From Tardiphaga sp. (GTDB lineage Bacteria; Pseudomonadota; Alphaproteobacteria; Rhizobiales; Xanthobacteraceae), in the NCBI GenBank assembly GCA_030147505.1, contig JASBVG010000103.1, positions 1-61,784 of the forward strand: a stretch of 61,784 bases of DNA. Direction: 5' to 3'. The position numbers and the translations under genes are program-made. The notes beneath the pieces were generated by a model. That model ran no database searches, was not told the DNA's origin, and worked only from the letters and a program-made list of their open reading frames with translations. Every line of letters starts with the position of its first letter. Positions within the stretch are counted from its first letter, which is position 1. Positions 60,798-61,784 of this stretch are shown here, piece after piece.

Positions 60798-61376
60798 ATG
60801 CCACGTTCCAGAGCGGTGCCGCCGGCCTCCGCAGCTCCGCGTCGATCGAAGTCGAAACTCCCCGCGCCACCGTTGACGACATCGCGCAGTGCGTTGCTGG
60901 TTGACGGATCCGATCACGCGTTCCGTCAGTTGGTGCATACGCTGCTCGCTTTCGTTGCCCGGCACGACACCGTGCTTGAGGGGCATGCCGCGGCCGTGGG
61001 ACTGTCCGCAGTGGAATACACGGTGCTCACCTCGCTGAAGCTGCTCGGTGCCGAGGGACAGGTGAGCGTGCGTGAATTGGCCGCGCATCTCCATCTCAGC
61101 GGCGCCTTCGTCACCACGGTTTCCAACAAGCTGCAGGAGATGGGCCTGCTCGACAAGCTCACCGATCCGGAAGACCGCCGGAGGCTGCGTCTTGTCGTGA
61201 CGGAGCAGGGCGAGGCGTTGCTCGCGCGTCTCGCGCTGATCCAGCGCCAGGTCAACGACGTGCAGTTCGATTGTCTGGATTCCGACGACTTCGTGCGCCT
61301 GCTCGCCAGCGTGGAAAAGCTGGTGGAGTCCAGCGACAAGGCGATCGCGCTCCAGAAGTATCTGCAGCCGCGATAG
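60798..61376 (+). CDS. MarR-family transcriptional regulator (paralogue)
   Basis: 192 residues. A short basic N-terminus (MPRSRAVPPASAAPRRSKSK) precedes the same core as its neighbour: LLVDGSDHAFRQLVHTLLAF, EYTVLTSLKLLGAEGQVSVR, ELAAHLHLSGAFVTTVSNKL and LTDPEDRRRLRLVVTEQGEA. The shared motifs LHLSGAFVTTV, PEDRRR and VESSDKAIALQ/VESSDRAIALQ are near-identical between the two proteins. Ligand type is not readable. The pair probably arose by duplication and divergence of one operator. Confidence 0.92.
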   Translation: MPRSRAVPPASAAPRRSKSKLPAPPLTTSRSALLVDGSDHAFRQLVHTLLAFVARHDTVLEGHAAAVGLSAVEYTVLTSLKLLGAEGQVSVRELAAHLHLSGAFVTTVSNKLQEMGLLDKLTDPEDRRRLRLVVTEQGEALLARLALIQRQVNDVQFDCLDSDDFVRLLASVEKLVESSDKAIALQKYLQPR

Positions 61377-61784
61377 CTGAAGTTTGGCGTGGGATGGGTT
61401 GAGCGCAGCGAAACCCATCGACGGAGCCAGCCGCAACCGATGGACGCCATGGATTTCACTCCGGCGCTACCGGGCCTCCGCTCTACCTGCCTAGCGCTGT
61501 GCATTTTGTTCCTATTTCGTTCTTGACTAAATCCCGCAAAGGATTATTATCCATCCCGTCCCGCCTCACTGAGAGGGGTGGTTCGCGATCGTCACGATCC
61601 GCGGGGTGGGATGCGGTGACGCTCAACGGCGTCAGGCGCGGCGGGGGGTGACAGGGCGGTTGCCAAAAGCGCCGTGAGTCATCTTTCCAAGGCGCTGGCG
61701 ACGATGTCCGCGGGCGCCGGCCGAGTCGTGTGGTTCTTCGATGCCAAACGGGGCATCGGATACTGGAGGGTTCACGGGCCGACC
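61377..61784. other. Intergenic region with a diverged repeat and GC-rich structured tail
   Basis: 408 nt without a supported gene. From 61387 to about 61491 there is a diverged relative of the 54825-54927 repeat (GATGGGTTGAGCGCAGCGAA). From 61555 to the end it is G/C-rich, with CCCGTCCCGCCTCACTGAGA and GCGATCGTCACGATCCGCGG segments that I recall as a high-copy block in Bradyrhizobiaceae. No credible reading frame or tRNA is seen there. Confidence 0.45.

Noticed and set aside
1..61784. CRISPR array
   Set aside because: No series of short direct repeats with regular unique spacers is seen; the only exact-period repeats are the 285-bp protein-coding repeats of the RTX gene.
1..61784. Insertion sequences and transposases
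   Set aside because: No DDE or HUH transposase motif was recognised; the inverted repeats are too short and non-coding.

Overview
The window looks like a chromosomal segment of an alphaproteobacterium of the Bradyrhizobiaceae (Nitrobacteraceae) type, such as Bradyrhizobium, Rhodopseudomonas, Tardiphaga or Afipia. Supporting signs are high GC content, GTG and TTG starts, several families of palindromic intergenic repeats that I recall from that group, many ABC solute importers, and an ExoP/ExoY-type exopolysaccharide locus. No rRNA or marker gene is present, so the genus is an inference.

1) 1-2620: the C-terminal part of a very large filamentous-haemagglutinin-like secreted protein, cut by the window edge. 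2) About 2711-13584: a mobile-element module. It has two unknown genes, a VirD4/TraD-type coupling protein, a small tail-anchored protein, a ParA/TraL-like P-loop protein, a four-helix membrane protein, a MobF relaxase-helicase and a large serine recombinase. The recombinase gene runs into a tRNA-Glu(CTC) gene on the other strand, the classic layout of an integrase next to its attachment site. Three near-identical palindromes (core TTTCAG-S-CTGAAA) lie upstream of the three divergent transcription units and are the best candidate for the element's own operator. No mating-pore genes are visible, so what is seen is a mobilisation module (IME, or one end of an ICE). 3) 13750-16307: a decayed carboxymuconolactone-decarboxylase-type remnant, a DUF1272 protein, and a dehydrogenase/BKACE pair best read as carnitine catabolism.

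4) 16511-41943: a large exopolysaccharide (EPS) locus. It holds an RTX glycoside hydrolase with 95-residue tandem repeats, three GT4 glycosyltransferases, a WecG/TagA-type transferase, a GH10 hydrolase, a flippase, two acyltransferases, a VpsF/Wzy-like polymerase, a Wzc/ExoP tyrosine autokinase, an outer-membrane barrel and a short Wza-like export protein. A PPP-type phosphatase, an ExoY/WcaJ-type initiating transferase, an FkbM methyltransferase and UDP-glucose 6-dehydrogenase follow, then small membrane or exported proteins. Together they describe Wzx/Wzy-type synthesis of an acidic, probably acylated and methylated polymer, with two dedicated hydrolases.

5) 42116-54829: a catabolic and uptake block. 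It contains an APH-family kinase, a class III PLP enzyme, an M20 hydrolase, a glyoxalase-like protein, a DAO-type FAD oxidoreductase, a complete peptide-type ABC importer and a DSD1-type PLP enzyme. 6) 54934-59433: a complete branched-chain-amino-acid-type (Liv) ABC importer. 7) 59861-61376: two divergent, paralogous MarR regulators. The last 400 bases hold repeats and no gene that I can support.

Motif residue numbers were derived from nucleotide coordinates where given exactly. Family assignments come from reading the translated sequences, with no database search. The observations most worth following are the operator-like palindrome triplet in the mobile element, the recombinase tail encoded by the tRNA-Glu gene, the 95-residue repeats of the RTX hydrolase, and the kinase/phosphatase pairing in the EPS locus.
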